Positions 7,328-16,969 of a stretch of DNA of 43,683 nt are shown here, piece by piece. The DNA comes from Planctomycetes bacterium GWF2_42_9 (lineage in GTDB: Bacteria > Planctomycetota > Phycisphaerae > Sedimentisphaerales > UBA12454). A program made the translations under genes and the position numbers. The stretch is from assembly GCA_001825675.1 (NCBI GenBank), contig MHYA01000003.1:1-43683 (forward strand). Reading direction: 5' to 3'. Each line of letters begins with the position of its first letter. The first letter of the stretch is position 1. The notes under the pieces are model-generated. The model worked only from the letters and a program-made list of their open reading frames with translations. It had not been told where the DNA came from and did no database searches.

Positions 7328-9082
7328 ATGAATGAGATGAAACTTATAATTTATGGAATTTATTCGCAGCTAATATTATCTACCTGCGTTTTTGGGGTGA
7401 TTAATGTAAAAGATTATTCCGCCAAGGGAGATGGCATTACTGATGATACAAATGCCATTCAAGCTGCTTTTGATGCTCAACGCGAAGGGACGAAGAGCAC
7501 GGTTTATTTTCCTGCCGGGAATTATTTAGTGAGCGATACGTTGAAAATGTATATGCCGGATGTGAGCGGCGAATCATTTCTTAATACAAAAATTATTCAG
7601 CAGCAAAAAGATAAAGATATTTTTAATGGTGAATATGCATGGCGGGGACAAATAAGAAATTTGACATTTATTGGCGGCGCAAAGCAGTTGAATCTGCGAA
7701 ATATCCGTACTGACCAGGGAATGATGTGTGTTGAGCAGTGCAGTTTTACAGATTCTTCAGATTTTGCGATTTATATGGCGCCGCAAAGCAATCCAATGCA
7801 TTTTATAATCAGGGAATGCCATTTCGGCAACTGTGCACAAGTATTATATACTGTTTGTGACTGGACGACATTCAGCGATTGCTGGATTACAACAGCGCGT
7901 ATGGAAAACAAAGCCGCCATTGAGGCTCGCGGGGATAAACTTCTTTGCGAAAATATTATCGGAGTTCCGATAGTTACCGGGAAAAATGACCGATGGATAG
8001 ATTTTTACGGAAGTGAAGGCGGGAATCTGCTTACTTGTAAAAACTTTCGATTTGGAGGCGAGTTTGGAGGTACTACACCAGTATATAATTTCACAAAATT
8101 GGATAAAAACATGGCCGGCGGTGGTATTGTATTGGAAGATTGCCGCATCAGTGCCGGAGGAGGTGTAAAAAAGTGTGCCATTTATTGCGAAGAGATACCG
8201 AACATGATTGTGATACAGAATTGTGTTCTTCATGTTCCGGCTTTAATTTTATCTCCCAAGATCAATTTATCTGAATATTTTAAAAATATTCCCGAAGGTT
8301 TATTATATTATGATTTACTTGGAAACGTTTCTTTGAGCCGTAATAATGCTCAAGCCATTTCCTTAATGGATGCCGCTAAAAGCAGAGATACTTCACCTGA
8401 AGCAATAGCGGGACAGTTAGACAGCCAACAAACACAAATCGCACTTAAAAAAATAATTACAAAGATTGAACAACTTGAAGACCAATTACCTGCTGATACG
8501 CAGTTCAATGGTCACAAGATGAAAACAGATAAGTTTGAATATATCGATATAAATTTGAATACTCATATATGGGATATGAATGTTTTGATGTCTCCTACCG
8601 TTCATTCAAACAATGAATATATGGAAATGGCACAGCTTGGAGATGATATAGTCTTTATGCGTCGTGCACCTGGATTGTGGCCAAGTGTTATTGTACGTGA
8701 TGTGGAAGTTGATGTTGAAAAAACTCCTTTTATTAGTTGGAGACAAAAAGATCCCGGCAATAATCCCTTACCAAATGAATATAAACTCAGGAATGAGACA
8801 AATAAGTTAGACCCTAATATTATTATGCCGAGCGGTTATGCAATAAGAGTATTCAATCATCAAAGCCAAGAATCAGTATTACTGCATGAGATTCATACTC
8901 CTCCGTGGTATGACTATCGTGCTTATGATTTACGTAAAGCATTAAGTATCAACAAGGGTAAAGTGTTAATTGATATCATTTATTATCCTCTTGGTGTCTA
9001 CATTACAGGCCGTCCCGGAAGCGGTCATGCAATACCTCCGGAATATCAAATCATTGATTTTATCAGACTCGAAAGTGAGTGA
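7328..9082 (+). CDS. Secreted right-handed beta-helix protein, pectate-lyase/rhamnogalacturonase-like
   Basis: A 584-aa protein. The ATG at 7328 was chosen because GATGAGG ends 6 nt before it; an in-frame ATG at 7316 overlaps that site. The signal peptide covers about residues 1-22. The N-terminus has the pectate lyase superfamily 3 (PF12708) entry motif: INVKDYSAKGDGITDDTNAI, then YFPAGNYLV. Repeated short strands with Cys and Asn follow through residue about 320, as expected for a beta-helix. The last ~200 residues are unassigned. Members cleave or bind acidic or pectin-like glycans, but the fold alone does not fix the activity. It opens the long co-directional catabolic cluster and is probably its extracellular depolymerising or binding component. 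Confidence 0.75.
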   Translation: MNEMKLIIYGIYSQLILSTCVFGVINVKDYSAKGDGITDDTNAIQAAFDAQREGTKSTVYFPAGNYLVSDTLKMYMPDVSGESFLNTKIIQQQKDKDIFNGEYAWRGQIRNLTFIGGAKQLNLRNIRTDQGMMCVEQCSFTDSSDFAIYMAPQSNPMHFIIRECHFGNCAQVLYTVCDWTTFSDCWITTARMENKAAIEARGDKLLCENIIGVPIVTGKNDRWIDFYGSEGGNLLTCKNFRFGGEFGGTTPVYNFTKLDKNMAGGGIVLEDCRISAGGGVKKCAIYCEEIPNMIVIQNCVLHVPALILSPKINLSEYFKNIPEGLLYYDLLGNVSLSRNNAQAISLMDAAKSRDTSPEAIAGQLDSQQTQIALKKIITKIEQLEDQLPADTQFNGHKMKTDKFEYIDINLNTHIWDMNVLMSPTVHSNNEYMEMAQLGDDIVFMRRAPGLWPSVIVRDVEVDVEKTPFISWRQKDPGNNPLPNEYKLRNETNKLDPNIIMPSGYAIRVFNHQSQESVLLHEIHTPPWYDYRAYDLRKALSINKGKVLIDIIYYPLGVYITGRPGSGHAIPPEYQIIDFIRLESE

Positions 9083-9089
9083 AAAGATA

Positions 9090-11192
9090 ATGTATGTGAA
9101 AAGTGCAAAAACTACTATGTTAAATTATAATGAAGTTCACAACGGCACAGGTGATAAGCTTTTATTTAATCCTAATTCGGTTAATTATATTCTTCGGTAC
9201 TATTTTCCATATTGGTCGGCAGAAAAGAAAATAAAAGAGGTAATAGAATTTTGCGAAACAACAGGTACTAAATATGTGATGTTTGTATGTGGATACCAGC
9301 ACATGGGCTGGAATATGATACCTTTGGACGTGGCGCGACTTGAGACCGAAAAATTTATCTATGCACGTAAAGAACTTGAAAAGCATGACATAAAACTTGG
9401 ACTCGATATGGGGGTGACTTACGGGCATCATCAGAACCGCTGGGACCATAGAGATAAATTTCCAGACATCAAATATTGGAAGACAGATATTAAAGGCCAT
9501 GCTGATTACAGCAGTCCGTGTCCGGAAGACATTAATCTTAAAAAACATGTTAAACAAGTCTATCAGATTTACGCTCATTGTGAGCCTGAATACATATATA
9601 TTAATGATGATTTGCGTTTTGATGTGTCAGATAATATGTGGGGATGTTTTTGTACTAAACACATTACCTTATTTTCGGAGCTTACCGGTAGGCAGTGGAA
9701 TTGCGAAGAATTAAAAAATGCTCTTTACGGAGACCATAATATTCGCAAGCAATGGATACAAATGCTTGGAAAATGCGTTGTAGAATATGCTCGTGATTTA
9801 ACAGTTGCGATTCATGGAATTAATCCAAAGATTAGAATGGGTATGATGGTTCCAACTGTTCACCTTTTGCCGATATTTGGCCATCATTTAACAAATGTCC
9901 TGGATGCTCTTGATGGAAATGTAAAGCCTATAGTTAGACCTTGCATAGGTCCGTATCAAGATAGTAATCGACGTGAGATTGCAGGTGGTATTATCTATAT
10001 GGAATTGGTCAAGCATTTTCTTACCAATAAAAATGTGGAATATACTCCTGAAATTGAAACTGCACCGTTTACCAGATTGTCCAAAAGTATGACTGTGGTT
10101 AGATTTCACATAGCTCAAGCGATTTTGAATGGTATGACGAATCCTGCAATTGCTCCAGCCAGCTATGTAGGTGATCCGGTAGATATAGAACCTGAATATA
10201 TTAAAAATCTTCCTGTAGATAAGTTGTTCTACGATAGTCTCTGCAAGATGGGATTTAGCACTCCGGGAAACAAAAAAGGTATTCAATTGGTATATGATTT
10301 TAATTCAGCTAAAGAGTCAAAGGCAAAAATAAAATCGCCTCATGACCTTGCATGGTCATCGTTTGTAACTGCAAAAATTCTTGGAAGTCTTGGTATTTGC
10401 TATACGCTTGATGAATCGCCTGTAAAATTAATAACGGGTAAATTATTCAGTGCCATTTCTAAGAAAAGGATTGAAGATATTCTAAAAAAGGGAGTAATTT
10501 TAGATGCTGAGGCCGCAGAGGCACTAATCGATTTAGGGTATAGTTCTGATATCGGCATAAATATTGGGAAAGAGCCTGAATATTGGATGGCGGAAGAGTG
10601 TGTCGACGCAGAGTTCAACGGCATATATAAAGATACATACATACCGCTCAAAGCAATAAAAGATTCAATTTATAAGTTGCTGCCATTCGAAAATGCAAAA
10701 GTTATTTCTCAAATTGTTGATGCCGACCGCCAGCGGGTATGTTCTGGTATTGTTTTGTATCAGAATTCCCGTGGAGGCAGAATTGCTATTTTACCATATT
10801 CAATATCTGCTGATGATGGCGATAATCGCCATTTATTGTGCTATCAGCGAAGATATATGTTTAGAAAAATAATTGAATGGATGAATGCAGATGTTCTGCC
10901 TGTCTTTGTAGAAGAGCCTACGGATTTTCTTGTTCAGTGCTGGGATAACGGCCAAGTGCTGACTGTGTGTCTCACTAACCTTTCCTATGATTCATTTTCT
11001 GAAGTAAAGGTCATATTTACTCATAAAGAAAAACTACACTTTGATGAGGCAGTTTATGTATCTGATAATGGCACATTGAATAAATTGCAAATTTCCCTTA
11101 TTCAATCAAACGAAGGGGATGGTCATATTTGTAAAATAAAACATGAGTTTAGTGCTTTCAGGCCTCTGATAATGCGCATACCATATGTGTAG
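9090..11192 (+). CDS. TIM-barrel glycoside-hydrolase-like protein, function unknown
   Basis: A 700-aa protein without a signal peptide. I start it at 9090, 7 nt after the preceding stop, with a GTGAGTGA ribosome site. A frame extending back to 8970 would overlap the upstream gene by 113 nt. The N-terminal half has an alternating strand/helix pattern of a beta/alpha barrel (KYVMFVCGY, IKLGLDMGVTYGHHQNRW, EPEYIYINDDLRF, IRMGMMVP, VEYTPEIETAPF). It carries a CFC...C pattern near residues 188-207 that is seen in several bacterial GH-like barrels. The C-terminal part (GRIAILPYSISADDGDN, then a strand-rich tail) resembles the trimerisation and beta-sandwich regions of GH42-like beta-galactosidases. 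I cannot assign a family. An intracellular glycosidase acting on imported oligosaccharide fits the context. Confidence 0.5.
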   Translation: MYVKSAKTTMLNYNEVHNGTGDKLLFNPNSVNYILRYYFPYWSAEKKIKEVIEFCETTGTKYVMFVCGYQHMGWNMIPLDVARLETEKFIYARKELEKHDIKLGLDMGVTYGHHQNRWDHRDKFPDIKYWKTDIKGHADYSSPCPEDINLKKHVKQVYQIYAHCEPEYIYINDDLRFDVSDNMWGCFCTKHITLFSELTGRQWNCEELKNALYGDHNIRKQWIQMLGKCVVEYARDLTVAIHGINPKIRMGMMVPTVHLLPIFGHHLTNVLDALDGNVKPIVRPCIGPYQDSNRREIAGGIIYMELVKHFLTNKNVEYTPEIETAPFTRLSKSMTVVRFHIAQAILNGMTNPAIAPASYVGDPVDIEPEYIKNLPVDKLFYDSLCKMGFSTPGNKKGIQLVYDFNSAKESKAKIKSPHDLAWSSFVTAKILGSLGICYTLDESPVKLITGKLFSAISKKRIEDILKKGVILDAEAAEALIDLGYSSDIGINIGKEPEYWMAEECVDAEFNGIYKDTYIPLKAIKDSIYKLLPFENAKVISQIVDADRQRVCSGIVLYQNSRGGRIAILPYSISADDGDNRHLLCYQRRYMFRKIIEWMNADVLPVFVEEPTDFLVQCWDNGQVLTVCLTNLSYDSFSEVKVIFTHKEKLHFDEAVYVSDNGTLNKLQISLIQSNEGDGHICKIKHEFSAFRPLIMRIPYV

Positions 11193-11227
11193 ATGGAACT
11201 ATTAAATTACATATAGAAAGAAATTAA

Positions 11228-13198
11228 ATGAATTTTGATTGGATTGACTGGTCTATAGTTGCGGGTTTTCTGCTTTTTATAATAGTTATAGCGAATTATA
11301 CCAAGCAATATACAAAAACCGCCAGCGGCTTTATTGCAGCAAATCGGTGTGCGGGAAGATATTTGCTGACTATTTCTGAGGGCATAGCGTCTGTGGGAGC
11401 ATTTGGTCTTATCGCTTGTTTTCAGGAAACTTATCAGGCGGGCTTTACACACATCTGGTGGAAAAATATTGGAGTTCCTATTGGACTGGCTATTGCCTTA
11501 TCCGGGTGGGTGATTTATCGGTTTCGACAAACACGTGCCCTGACATTAGCAGAGTTTATGGAACGAAGATACAGCAAGCGTTTTCGGATTTTTATGGGGC
11601 TTCTAATATTTAGTTCAGGGGTGCTTAATTTTGGGATTTTTCCTGCCGTCAGCAGTCATTTTTTTATCCATTTCTGCGGGTTACCTGAAACAACTTCAAT
11701 CATGAATTTCTATATTCCAACCTATCCTTTGGTAATGGCGGGATTATTGCTTATATCTCTTTATTTTATATTTATCGGCGGCCAAATAGCAGTAATGATA
11801 ACAGATTTTGTGCAGGCTTTTTTCTGCTATATTGTATTTATAATTATAATTTCTTATATTTTTGTCTCGCTGGGATGGAAGCCTATTTCTGAAGTTTTAA
11901 GTATGCCGGAAAATGTTCATATGGTTAACCCTCATCAAGGCAAAAACATTCCAGATTTCAATGTTTGGTATTATATAATGCTAACGGTGTTAAGTTTATA
12001 TCAGACCAGGGCATGGCAGGGTACGCAGGGTTTTAATAGTGCTCCATTAACCCCGCATGAAGCAAAGATGGGAGGCATAATAGGAGCGATAAGGGGTTTG
12101 AGCCTATCTTTGCTTGTGCTTATTCTGCCAATCGCAACATATACGATATTGAAGCATCCTGATTTTGGTTTTATTGCTGATAAGGCCAATAACGTTCTAA
12201 ACAGCGTACCGGATAAGGAAGTTAGAGGGCAAATAGTTGTACCGGTTGTTATGAGTTATTTTTTGCCGAAAGGTTTGTTGGGTTGTTTTGCGACAGTGTT
12301 TTTGGCAGCGGTTATAGGTAATCAAGGAACCTATCTGCATTCGTGGGGAAGTATTTTTGTGCAGGATGTAGTTATGCCGTTACGCAAGAAACCTTTCACT
12401 AATAAACAACACATGCTTTTTCTGAGACTGGCGATTGTCGGAGTTTGTGTTTTTGTTTTCTTTTTTAGTCTCCTGTGGCATCAGACAGAAGCAATTTTGT
12501 TATGGGTACAGATAACCGGAGCGATTTACCTCGGAGGTGCAGGCGCGGTTATAGTCGGCGGACTGTACACAAAAAAAGGTACAACGGCGGCTGCTTATGC
12601 TTCTATGATTACCGGCTCTGTTCTTGCTTTATCCGGAATAATTATAAAACAAATTTATCCTGATTTCTTTTTAAATAGTATGCAAATGAGTTTTATAGCG
12701 GCAGCAGTTGCTTGTTTGGTATATGCACTGGTTTCTTTTTTAGCACCTCAAAAAAAGGAATCTGATATTGATAAGCTGCTTCACAGGGGTGAACACGCGG
12801 TGGCGGCTGATGTTGTGGCTGGGAATACTAAATCAGGCGCTATATGGGGTAAGTTAGGTTTAGACAAAGAATTCAATAAAAGGGATAAATTCATATTCTT
12901 TTTTGTTCTTAGTTTTACCTCTTTCTGGTTTATTGTGCTTGTGGCGGAAACGATTATTAATTTATTCTATAACTTTAAAACCATAGCCTGGATTAGATAT
13001 TGGCAGTTCTATGTCATATTAATGTTTGTTTCTAGTATCGTTATTACAATTTGGCTTGGTATTGGGGGCATGATGGATATCAAGAAACTGTTTGAGCGTT
13101 TAAGACAAATTAAACATGACGAACAGGACGATGGGTGGGTAGCTCCAGAAGCTGTTTCGGATACTTCTGTGGAAATTTGCGAAAAAGAAAAGGTTTAA
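11228..13198 (+). CDS. Sodium:solute symporter (SSS) family transporter
   Basis: A 656-aa inner-membrane protein with about 14-15 hydrophobic segments. It has the SSS pattern: an N-terminal helix followed by SGFIAANRCAGRY, then GIASVGAFGLIACFQETYQAG, LTLAEFMERRYSKRFR and GQIAVMITDFVQAFFCYIVF. It lies 35 nt downstream of the hydrolase-like gene and 22 nt upstream of an oxidoreductase gene. It is the only obvious transporter in the cluster, so it is the likely importer of the sugar or breakdown product. The C-terminal ~110 residues add two further membrane helices and a charged tail, as in the larger SGLT-like members. Substrate unknown. Confidence 0.85.
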   Translation: MNFDWIDWSIVAGFLLFIIVIANYTKQYTKTASGFIAANRCAGRYLLTISEGIASVGAFGLIACFQETYQAGFTHIWWKNIGVPIGLAIALSGWVIYRFRQTRALTLAEFMERRYSKRFRIFMGLLIFSSGVLNFGIFPAVSSHFFIHFCGLPETTSIMNFYIPTYPLVMAGLLLISLYFIFIGGQIAVMITDFVQAFFCYIVFIIIISYIFVSLGWKPISEVLSMPENVHMVNPHQGKNIPDFNVWYYIMLTVLSLYQTRAWQGTQGFNSAPLTPHEAKMGGIIGAIRGLSLSLLVLILPIATYTILKHPDFGFIADKANNVLNSVPDKEVRGQIVVPVVMSYFLPKGLLGCFATVFLAAVIGNQGTYLHSWGSIFVQDVVMPLRKKPFTNKQHMLFLRLAIVGVCVFVFFFSLLWHQTEAILLWVQITGAIYLGGAGAVIVGGLYTKKGTTAAAYASMITGSVLALSGIIIKQIYPDFFLNSMQMSFIAAAVACLVYALVSFLAPQKKESDIDKLLHRGEHAVAADVVAGNTKSGAIWGKLGLDKEFNKRDKFIFFFVLSFTSFWFIVLVAETIINLFYNFKTIAWIRYWQFYVILMFVSSIVITIWLGIGGMMDIKKLFERLRQIKHDEQDDGWVAPEAVSDTSVEICEKEKV

Positions 13199-13220
13199 AA
13201 TAAACATAGTAAAGGTTGAA

Positions 13221-14519
13221 ATGGCTATGAAAAAAAATAATAAAATCAATGAAATTAGGATCGCTTGCATAGGTGCCGGATGTTCTGGTGTTGGTCAGAT
13301 GATGTTGCTCGAAAGGTTTCTTCCTGGCTGTTGTGTGGCTTTCTGTGATTTAAATCGAAATTATTTTGATGCAGCTATGGAAGAATATTTTGGCCAAGGT
13401 AGTACGGCGATGGCAGGTGATTTTAAAAGTGATGCACAAAACCTTCGTTCAGATTTTCGTAATCTTCAATTTTACACAGATGTAGATGAGATGTTCAAGA
13501 AAGAAAACATTAATACCGCAATCATCGCAACTTTTTGCAGTTTACATGCAGATATGGTTGAAAAATGTGTGAAACATGGTGTTAATATTTTGCTTGAAAA
13601 GCCAATAGCTATTACCGAAGGAGATGTTGAAAAGGTGTGGCGGCTGCTAAAGAACTATCCAAAAGTTACCACGGTAAATTTTACGATGCGAGGCGCTCCA
13701 GTTTCTGTAGCTGCCAAAGAGCATGTGCGGAATGGGCATATAGGAAAAATTGTATCTGTTCAGTATTCCAATAATGTTCATTATGGCGATTACTATTTTC
13801 GCAGATGGATGAGAATAAAAGAAAATATAGGGAACCTTTTTCTACAAAAAGCAACACATGACCTCGATATCATAAATAGCATAATTGGTTTAAAGCCTGT
13901 AAAAATAGCGGCCTTTGGTTCTCGTCTGGTGTATGGGGGTGATATGCCCAACGACTTGACCTGTGATATATGTGATAAAAAAATGATATGTCCGATGAGC
14001 GTGCACAAGCGGTTTCTCGACGCAGCCAGGCCTTTAACAGCAAAGCATGAACGTAAATGCGTTTATGCAAAAGAAATAGATATTGATGATAATCAGGTGA
14101 TGATAATTCAGTATGAGGGCGGTGTTACAGCTACATATTCACAATCATTTAATGCGCCGCCGCAGGGAGGCGGTAGAGGCGGGACTTTCATCGGCACAGA
14201 TGGAATCATGGAATTAAAGTATTATGGTGACTACGAGGAAAATTCAAAGAATGAGATAACAAAAGGCAGCAGCCAGCTTAATATAACTAAATTTAATGCT
14301 AAACCTTCTTCCAGAATTCATGAAGTGTATGATTGGGCAGGGCATGGTCATTTTGATGGTAATGAATATGGCATGCTCGGGAAGATAGATTTGCTCAAAG
14401 GTGGAAGCAGCGATGTGGCCGGAACCGTAGAAGAAGGTTATATCAGTGCCAAAATGTGTTTAGCTGCTCAAAAATCAATAGAAACAGGGAGTGTGGTCAG
14501 CCTGAATTTAAATATGTAA
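13221..14519 (+). CDS. Gfo/Idh/MocA family oxidoreductase with Cys cluster
   Basis: A 432-aa NAD(P)-dependent dehydrogenase-like protein. The Rossmann motif IACIGAGCSGVGQ lies at residues about 12-24 and the EKP motif (LLEKPIAI) at about 126-133. The substrate domain includes ATHDLDIIN, the usual catalytic region. An insertion with CDICDKKMICPMS followed by HERKCVY (about residues 251-277) gives a CxxC-x5-C...C arrangement, suggestive of a structural metal site in this subfamily. Relatives oxidise or rearrange sugars, inositols and glycosides. Its place after the SSS transporter suggests it acts first on the imported product. Substrate unknown. Confidence 0.85.
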   Translation: MAMKKNNKINEIRIACIGAGCSGVGQMMLLERFLPGCCVAFCDLNRNYFDAAMEEYFGQGSTAMAGDFKSDAQNLRSDFRNLQFYTDVDEMFKKENINTAIIATFCSLHADMVEKCVKHGVNILLEKPIAITEGDVEKVWRLLKNYPKVTTVNFTMRGAPVSVAAKEHVRNGHIGKIVSVQYSNNVHYGDYYFRRWMRIKENIGNLFLQKATHDLDIINSIIGLKPVKIAAFGSRLVYGGDMPNDLTCDICDKKMICPMSVHKRFLDAARPLTAKHERKCVYAKEIDIDDNQVMIIQYEGGVTATYSQSFNAPPQGGGRGGTFIGTDGIMELKYYGDYEENSKNEITKGSSQLNITKFNAKPSSRIHEVYDWAGHGHFDGNEYGMLGKIDLLKGGSSDVAGTVEEGYISAKMCLAAQKSIETGSVVSLNLNM

Positions 14520-14549
14520 ATATAATGAATTCCAAATAGAAAATGATTT

Positions 14550-15746
14550 ATGGACATGAATATCCATTCCCAAATGAATAATCAAACGGAAGTAGTAGCA
14601 ATATATTTCCCAAGCTGGCATACCAATGACCACTATCAGGCATGGTATGGACAGGGATTTACAGAATGGGATCTGATAAAAACAACTAAGCCGTTATATC
14701 CCGGACATCATCAGCCGAAAATTCCGACATGGGGTTATTTTGACGAGAGCGATCCTGCGTGGTCTGCCAAAGAGATTGATATTGCTGTTGAACATGGCGT
14801 TACAACATTTCTTTTCGATTGGTATTGGTACAGTGGCGTGAAAATTATGGAAGAGGCTTTAGAGAATGGTTTCTTGAAAGCATCTAATCGACATAAAATG
14901 AAATTTGCATTGATGTGGGCAAATCACAATTGGGGTTCATGGCCCGCGATTACAGGCATTCCCGGAATGAACTCGGCGGTTAATCAAAGTGCATCGCTTT
15001 GGCTGCCTATTCGGCATAGCTTGGAAGATCTTGACCGAGTTGTGGATTATTGCTGTGAGCATTATTTCGATGAACCGAACTATTGGAAGATTAAGGGCAA
15101 ACCATATTTTGCAATCTTTGATATTGCCGAATTTTCGAAACAACTTGGCCGCGATAAAGAATTCCGAATTGGTTTGGAACGAATGAACAAACGGGCTCAA
15201 AAGAATGGTTTGCCGGGTATTTTCTTTAGCGCTAACATCGGTTGTTGCAATGATAATATTTATTGTTGCGGTTGGGGCAGAGTGCCTGATGCTGAAGTGA
15301 TAGGTTTTGAAAGTGTTTTTGCATATAATATTGTGCGCACAACTGAATACGACTCACTTCCAGATTCCAGACCGAGTGTGAAATATGATGAGGTAATTAA
15401 GTCGCATCAATATTGCTGGGAACAAATTGAAAAAGGTGGCCTGCCGCATCATCCTGTTGTAACTGTAGGCTGTGATGTTTCTCCTCGCTGGCATCGAGGT
15501 GTTTCATTGCCTATGGATTTTCGTAAATTAGCGTATGAGCCAATTATAGAAGGTAATACTCCAGAAAAGTTTGGACAATTATGTAGTTTGGCTTTCAAAC
15601 AGGTGAGAAAAAACAAGTTAGAACCAAAAGCTATTTTCATTAATGCATGGAACGAATGGTCGGAAGGTATGTATTTGCTGCCTGAAAAGAAATATGGAAA
15701 TGGTTATCTTGAAGCTATTAGAACTGCTATGGCAGAAGAACTATAA
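14550..15746 (+). CDS. WbsX-like (GH99-like) domain protein
   Basis: A 398-aa cytoplasmic protein matching the WbsX family (PF14307): EVVAIYFPSWH near the start, YGQGFTEWDLIK, KPLYPGHHQPKIP, FLFDWYWYSG, FALMWANHNW, and FINAWNEWSEGMYLLP at the C-terminus. The family is named as glycosyltransferase but has a GH99-like barrel, and in catabolic clusters it may act as an endo-glycosidase. Trp-rich motifs and conserved Glu in NAWNEW and GFTEW are intact. It sits 30 nt after the oxidoreductase gene and 28 nt before a UroD-like gene. I favour a hydrolytic role because the surroundings are catabolic, but this is inference. Confidence 0.8.
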   Translation: MDMNIHSQMNNQTEVVAIYFPSWHTNDHYQAWYGQGFTEWDLIKTTKPLYPGHHQPKIPTWGYFDESDPAWSAKEIDIAVEHGVTTFLFDWYWYSGVKIMEEALENGFLKASNRHKMKFALMWANHNWGSWPAITGIPGMNSAVNQSASLWLPIRHSLEDLDRVVDYCCEHYFDEPNYWKIKGKPYFAIFDIAEFSKQLGRDKEFRIGLERMNKRAQKNGLPGIFFSANIGCCNDNIYCCGWGRVPDAEVIGFESVFAYNIVRTTEYDSLPDSRPSVKYDEVIKSHQYCWEQIEKGGLPHHPVVTVGCDVSPRWHRGVSLPMDFRKLAYEPIIEGNTPEKFGQLCSLAFKQVRKNKLEPKAIFINAWNEWSEGMYLLPEKKYGNGYLEAIRTAMAEEL

Positions 15747-15774
15747 AACTTAATTTGATAGGAAAAAAGATTAA

Positions 15775-16944
15775 ATGAGTATGAACAACCGAACAAGAAT
15801 TAAGGCTATTTTAAATTACAAAGATTACGATCGTATGCCGGTTGTGCATTTTGGGTTCTGGTCTGATACTCTTGATAAATGGTGCGAGCAAGGTCATCTT
15901 TCATTGGAAGAATCAGGCAAGAATTGGGGAGATGCAAAACCCATAGATAAAACCATAGGTGATAAGCTCGGTTTTGATTTTAATTGGTATAATACTTTTA
16001 GTCCGGATATAAGCATAAGACCAGTGTTTAAAAGAGAAGTATTGCAAGTTCATGAAGACGGCAGTCGCGAAGTAAGAAATTATTGTGGAAATATAGAACT
16101 CGAAAAAGATGGAGCAGGTTCTATTCCTGCGGAAATTGATCATTTGCTAAAGAATCGTCAATCGTGGGAAGAATACTTCTTACCAAAACTTAAATTCACT
16201 GAAGATAGAATATATAAAAGTCTTGTCAATACCAGCCAGAGAATGCTTCCGTTACTTGATGGCGGGCTGGAGTACTTAAAAAACGAACAAAGAAGTGAAC
16301 ACGTTGGTTTATATTGCGGCAGCCTGTTTGGTAACATAAGAAACTGGCTCGGTGTAGAAGGTTTAAGTTATTTATATATTGATGACGAAAAGCTCTTTGA
16401 TGAAATTATAGATACAGTAGGCGAACTTAGCTTCAAGTGTGTCGAAACCGTTTTGTCAACTGGAGCTAAATTTGACTTTGGCCATTTCTGGGAAGACATT
16501 TGTTTTAAAAATGGTCCACTGGTAAATCCATCAGTATTTGAAAGTAAAGTCGGCCCGCATTATAAACGCATTACAGTGCTCTTGAACCAAAATGGAATAG
16601 ATATCGTCAGCCTGGATTGTGACGGGCTAATCGACGCCTTAATTCCGACTTGGCTTAATAATGGTGTTAATACTATGTTTCCCATAGAAGTTGGGACATG
16701 GAATGCCAGCATACAGCCCTGGAGGGAAAAATACGGTCGGCAATTACGAGGAGTTGGTGGTATGAATAAGACTGCCTTCGCCAGAGATTACGCTGCAATA
16801 GATGCAGAAATAGAGCGTCTTAAACCTCTCGTTGAATTAGGAGGCTATATACCTTGCCCTGACCATCGCATACCCCCTGATGCAAAATGGGAAAACGTAC
16901 AATACTATTGTGAAAAATTTAGAAGAGCATTTAGTCAAAGTTAA
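15775..16944 (+). CDS. Uroporphyrinogen decarboxylase-like (UroD/MtaA-type) protein
   Basis: A 389-aa protein of the UroD superfamily. It opens with NNRTRIKAILNYKDYDRMPV and ends with GGYIPCPDHRIPPDAKWENV, a C-terminal block typical of UroD-like proteins that resemble cobalamin-dependent methyltransferases such as MtaA/MtbA rather than true heme enzymes. FDFGHFWEDI and IVSLDCDG line the expected pocket. A haem role is unlikely because no other haem gene is nearby and the gene sits inside a sugar operon. It overlaps nothing; the next start is 26 nt downstream. A second paralogue lies at 25691. The reaction could be demethylation, but no corrinoid protein is in the window. Confidence 0.75.
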   Translation: MSMNNRTRIKAILNYKDYDRMPVVHFGFWSDTLDKWCEQGHLSLEESGKNWGDAKPIDKTIGDKLGFDFNWYNTFSPDISIRPVFKREVLQVHEDGSREVRNYCGNIELEKDGAGSIPAEIDHLLKNRQSWEEYFLPKLKFTEDRIYKSLVNTSQRMLPLLDGGLEYLKNEQRSEHVGLYCGSLFGNIRNWLGVEGLSYLYIDDEKLFDEIIDTVGELSFKCVETVLSTGAKFDFGHFWEDICFKNGPLVNPSVFESKVGPHYKRITVLLNQNGIDIVSLDCDGLIDALIPTWLNNGVNTMFPIEVGTWNASIQPWREKYGRQLRGVGGMNKTAFARDYAAIDAEIERLKPLVELGGYIPCPDHRIPPDAKWENVQYYCEKFRRAFSQS

Positions 16945-16969
16945 TTTAAAAGTTTTGAGAAAGGATATA

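Noticed and set aside
8970-9089. Upstream extension of the TIM-barrel gene
   Set aside because: It would overlap the 3' end of the beta-helix gene by 113 nt. A spaced start with a ribosome site exists at 9090.
16880-16969. Upstream extension of the first M24 gene
   Set aside because: It overlaps the UroD-like gene. The start at 16970 has AGAAAGGA upstream and begins at the conserved N-domain.
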